Positions 62,800 to 64,000 of a stretch of DNA of 64,000 nucleotides are shown here, in pieces (position 1 is the stretch's first letter; the number at the start of each line of letters is the position of its first letter). Both the position numbers and the translations under genes were made by a program. The stretch is from Zeus faber (lineage: Eukaryota; Chordata; Actinopteri; Zeiformes; Zeidae). Under the pieces are notes generated by a model. That model was not told the origin of the DNA, did not search any database, and worked only from the letters and a program-made list of their open reading frames with translations. The stretch is from positions 31,967,817-32,031,816 of the forward strand of contig OY482846.1 of NCBI GenBank assembly GCA_960531495.1, written 5' to 3'.

Positions 62800-63439
62800 T
62801 TAGGTGGAGAACAGGGGGCCGGTGGAGGCAGCGGTGAACACAGGCCCGGTGTAAAGTCCCGGTCCGTCGGAGGGAACCTATGAACAAATGAATTAATAGA
62901 ATGAATAAATAACGGGAGTTGATTTTGCCCTGAGAACCCTGAAATGCCAATTCCACCGCCAAAGCAACATTGATCTCCTTTTTTTCTACTGATAGAAAAG
63001 AGACCTCAAACCACCCTCAACCTACCTTTATCATCTATGGTTTCAATATGAATTGCCATTTGTAGATTTCCTTCGGTAAGGGAGGCATCCGTACCGTTCT
63101 ACTTGCGAATACATGCACAGGCACAAAATTCGAATGATTTTATTTTTTTTCCCCAGGGCCAATAACAGGTCACAGGTTGTACGGACACTATGTGCTTATT
63201 TGCAGTCACTGAATACTGCCTTGCTTTGTTTAAACAGACTCCGTTCCCCAAAAATTACTTTTTCTATTTGGGTACATGAGCTCGTGATTGGCATCCATGC
63301 AGCTTGAGTGTCGGGAAAACAAAACCCTGAGCGTTACCTCTCCGAGAGCCTGCAGGGCCACGGTGGCCGCCATCGCCTTGGCGTGTTTTTTGTTGGGGCT
63401 GGCTGTTTGGGGCTGGTAATCCACACCATTCACCGTCAC
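62800..63439 (-). CDS. dsRNA-binding-domain protein, last two coding exons (SON-like), partial
   Basis: Exon 63439-63338 (34 codons) reads VTVNGVDYQPQTASPNKKHA then KAMAATVALQALGE, the second half of a double-stranded RNA-binding domain: the beta strands, the KKHAK loop that contacts the RNA backbone, and the C-terminal helix. The donor is GTAACG; the acceptor is CAG after a C-rich tract. The next exon, 62877-62800, follows acceptor TTGTTCATAG in phase 0 and reads VPSDGPGLYTGPVFTAASTG then PLFST and stop. The ASPNKKHAKA..AATV.LQA.G core is what I recall of the C-terminal domain of SON, an RNA-splicing cofactor of nuclear speckles, but the last tail does not match the human end, so the gene name is not assigned. 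Upstream exons lie to the right, outside the window. Confidence 0.65.
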
Positions 63440-63452
63440 CTGGGGGGGGGGG

Positions 63453-63495
<43 letters not shown>

Positions 63496-64000
63496 GCGGA
63501 GGGAGACGATGGATGGATGGGTAGCCAGCTGAGACGGTCCATTAAAAAAACCCCGGCCGGCAGGGAGGCGCAGCGCTGACCGTGAGTGATTGGACGGGGA
63601 TTACATTTTCAATCAGACAATTCTATGTGCTCAAAGTAACGTAATTGTGATGAACAATGGCTCCTTTGACACCTGGAGTGACTTCACACCAAAGATAACC
63701 AACCAAATAATACAAACAGTGTCTCATTTGACCAGAATAATAATAATAATAATAATCTGTGCATATACTTTTGAGTGTATTATCCAGTTTTGCATTCTTA
63801 GTTTTATAACTTTTAGCCAAATTATTACTGTTTTCTTTTTTGATATTCCTTGCGGGTGTCTCCACTGCCGCTGCTCAGGGTTGGGTCGCGGAAAGTGGAA
63901 TTTGCAGACACAGGATGAAATAAAAAACAACAAATCTCGATACTTAATAAGACGAACACAGAATTCTAATACGTTAGTTTTGGACCCCGGGGGGGGGGGG
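63440..64000 (-). other. Intron of the dsRNA-binding gene
   Basis: Contains a G run and (GA)n at 63441-63491, an (ATA)n run at 63736-63757, and a G run at the window end. No upstream exon of the gene is visible; the first half of the dsRNA-binding domain must lie further right. Confidence 0.5.

Overview
The window is vertebrate nuclear DNA, almost certainly from a teleost fish. It holds intron-rich housekeeping and germline genes with GT-AG introns, CpG-rich promoters, very long CA/TG microsatellites, and fish-typical repeats: Tc1-like, Tigger/pogo, hAT MITEs, gypsy fragments, a tRNA-headed SINE and LINE 3' tails. The species cannot be named from sequence alone.

Six genes can be read. From left to right they are: two 5' coding exons of ube3a (minus, 1.2-2.0 kb); complete ipo5, importin-5 (plus, 26 coding exons, 6.2-28.2 kb); complete ddx4/vasa (plus, 21 coding exons, 32.4-41.5 kb); complete ndufs1, the 75-kDa subunit of respiratory complex I (minus, 18 coding exons, 51.0-42.5 kb); complete unc50 (plus, 5 coding exons, 55.0-59.4 kb); and the last two coding exons of a double-stranded-RNA-binding protein that best resembles SON (minus, 63.4-62.8 kb). 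I chained every exon by reading frame and splice phase. The complete products are 1093, 612, 731 and 258 aa, close to the usual family lengths, with no frameshifts. ube3a/ipo5 and ndufs1/unc50 are divergent pairs; ddx4/ndufs1 and unc50/SON-like are convergent pairs. I see no functional operon-like link. The genes serve separate jobs: ubiquitin ligation, nuclear import, germ-cell RNA helicase, respiration, Golgi/inner-nuclear-membrane trafficking, and RNA binding.

The unusual signals are these. A U12-type AT-AC intron lies inside ipo5. Nine consecutive symmetric phase-1 mini-exons encode the Gly/Arg-rich tail of vasa. An ipo5 splice acceptor is built directly on a TG/TGCG microsatellite. A 15-copy 28-bp minisatellite sits between long inverted repeats. 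A Tc1-like element is nested in an older inverted-repeat element. A CAGTGG-ended MITE has its unoccupied target preserved in a second copy of the host repeat about 5 kb away. A near full-length but broken Tigger transposon lies in the last unc50 intron. A perfect 30-bp palindrome lies inside a SINE. A retroviral-type tRNA-Lys primer-binding site adjoins an LTR-like repeat that has an inverted partner 46 kb away. I found no wholly new gene system; the novelty lies in gene architecture and nested repeats.
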